Below, one piece after another: positions 6,349-6,531 of a stretch of 6,531 bases of DNA. The notes under the pieces were generated by a model. It was not told the origin of the DNA. It saw only the letters and a list, made by a program, of their open reading frames with translations, and did no database searches. The stretch is from Elusimicrobiota bacterium. Its GTDB lineage: Bacteria; Elusimicrobiota; Endomicrobiia; Endomicrobiales; Endomicrobiaceae. The position numbers were made by a program, and so were the translations under genes. The DNA lies in the NCBI GenBank assembly GCA_031282945.1, contig JAITCX010000030.1:1-6531 (forward strand), given 5' to 3'. Each line of letters begins with the position of its first letter. The first letter of the stretch is position 1.

Positions 6349-6531
6349 TTATGATATGGAATCTACTTTCTTTTCTAATTTTTCCATTTCGCATTTAACA
6401 ACTAATTGTTTAAGGTCTTTCTCATTTTCTTCTGCAAAAGCGATCGGCATTAAAATAACATCGCTTTTATCGTTTAAGTATTTTTCATAATATTTTCTAT
6501 CCAGAATTTGTTTTTTAGCAAGAGCGATCAT
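6349..6531 (-). CDS. C-terminal end of a probable AAA-ATPase-like / PD-(D/E)XK nuclease-family protein (partial)
   Basis: The frame runs in from the right edge and stops with TAA at 6349-6351, so only about 60 C-terminal residues are visible; the ATG at the very edge is probably internal. The pattern AKKQILDRKYYEKYL, then ILMPIAFAEEN, resembles the tail of the proteins with an N-terminal AAA-ATPase-like domain (PF09820) and a C-terminal PD-(D/E)XK domain (DUF1703). There an 'A..QI....Y...Y' helix is followed by a 'hydrophobic-GIAF' strand. The catalytic residues would lie outside the window, so this is a family guess. These genes are often multicopy in gut-associated bacteria; their role is not established. 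It ends two bases before the carbamoyltransferase remnant. Confidence 0.5.
   Translation of the reverse strand: MIALAKKQILDRKYYEKYLNDKSDVILMPIAFAEENEKDLKQLVVKCEMEKLEKKVDSIS

Noticed and set aside
6197..6490. 97-codon plus-strand frame
   Set aside because: It is antisense to the carbamoyltransferase remnant and to the tail of the right-edge gene, both of which have recognisable protein similarity on the minus strand.
1..6531. CRISPR array, tRNA, rRNA, or insertion sequence with inverted ends
   Set aside because: No short regularly spaced repeats, no cloverleaf-like or rRNA-like sequence, no transposase motif and no terminal inverted repeats flanking the duplicated segments were seen.

Overview
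This AT-rich window most likely comes from a Gram-negative (outer-membrane-bearing) bacterium. It encodes an autotransporter-type surface protein with an outer-membrane beta-barrel and an OmpA-like periplasmic tail. The low GC, the repeat-rich adhesin, the glycan-type carbamoyltransferase and the tail of a probable PD-(D/E)XK/AAA-ATPase-like protein would fit a host-associated lineage such as Elusimicrobiota/Endomicrobium or Campylobacterota. That assignment is an impression from protein style; no marker gene is present to prove it.

Layout: (1) Positions 1-3603 (+) hold the 3' part of a large autotransporter gene whose start lies left of the window. It has a passenger built from long repeats of about 315-320 residues, a beta-barrel of about 270 residues, a basic linker, and an OmpA-like C-terminal domain. 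(2) Positions 3604-3864 are a short spacer between convergent genes. On the minus strand it carries a 31-codon reading frame that overlaps the stop codon of the next gene (TAATG) and looks like the start of a frameshifted gene. (3) Positions 3865-5832 (-) encode an apparently intact NodU/CmcH-family O-carbamoyltransferase with an unusual N-terminal extension containing a C-rich tract. (4) Positions 5833-5968 are its upstream region, with a good ribosome binding site and a possible promoter. (5) Positions 5969-6200 (+) are a near-identical copy (215 of 218 coding bases) of the 3' end of the autotransporter gene, without barrel or passenger. (6) Positions 6204-6347 (-) are a decayed fragment of a second carbamoyltransferase gene. 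(7) Positions 6349-6531 (-) are the C-terminal end of another protein cut by the right edge.

The most notable point is that the right part repeats the convergent arrangement of the left part in miniature: autotransporter tail followed by antisense carbamoyltransferase. This points to an ancestral tandem duplication of an 'autotransporter / carbamoyltransferase' unit whose second copy has collapsed. The two halves of the relic have diverged very differently: the OmpA tail is almost unchanged, while the carbamoyltransferase part has frameshifts and a stop. Recent copying or gene conversion between autotransporter tails would explain this. The carbamoyltransferase could decorate a surface glycan, but no glycosyltransferase in the window shows its substrate, and no direct link between the two intact genes is demonstrated.
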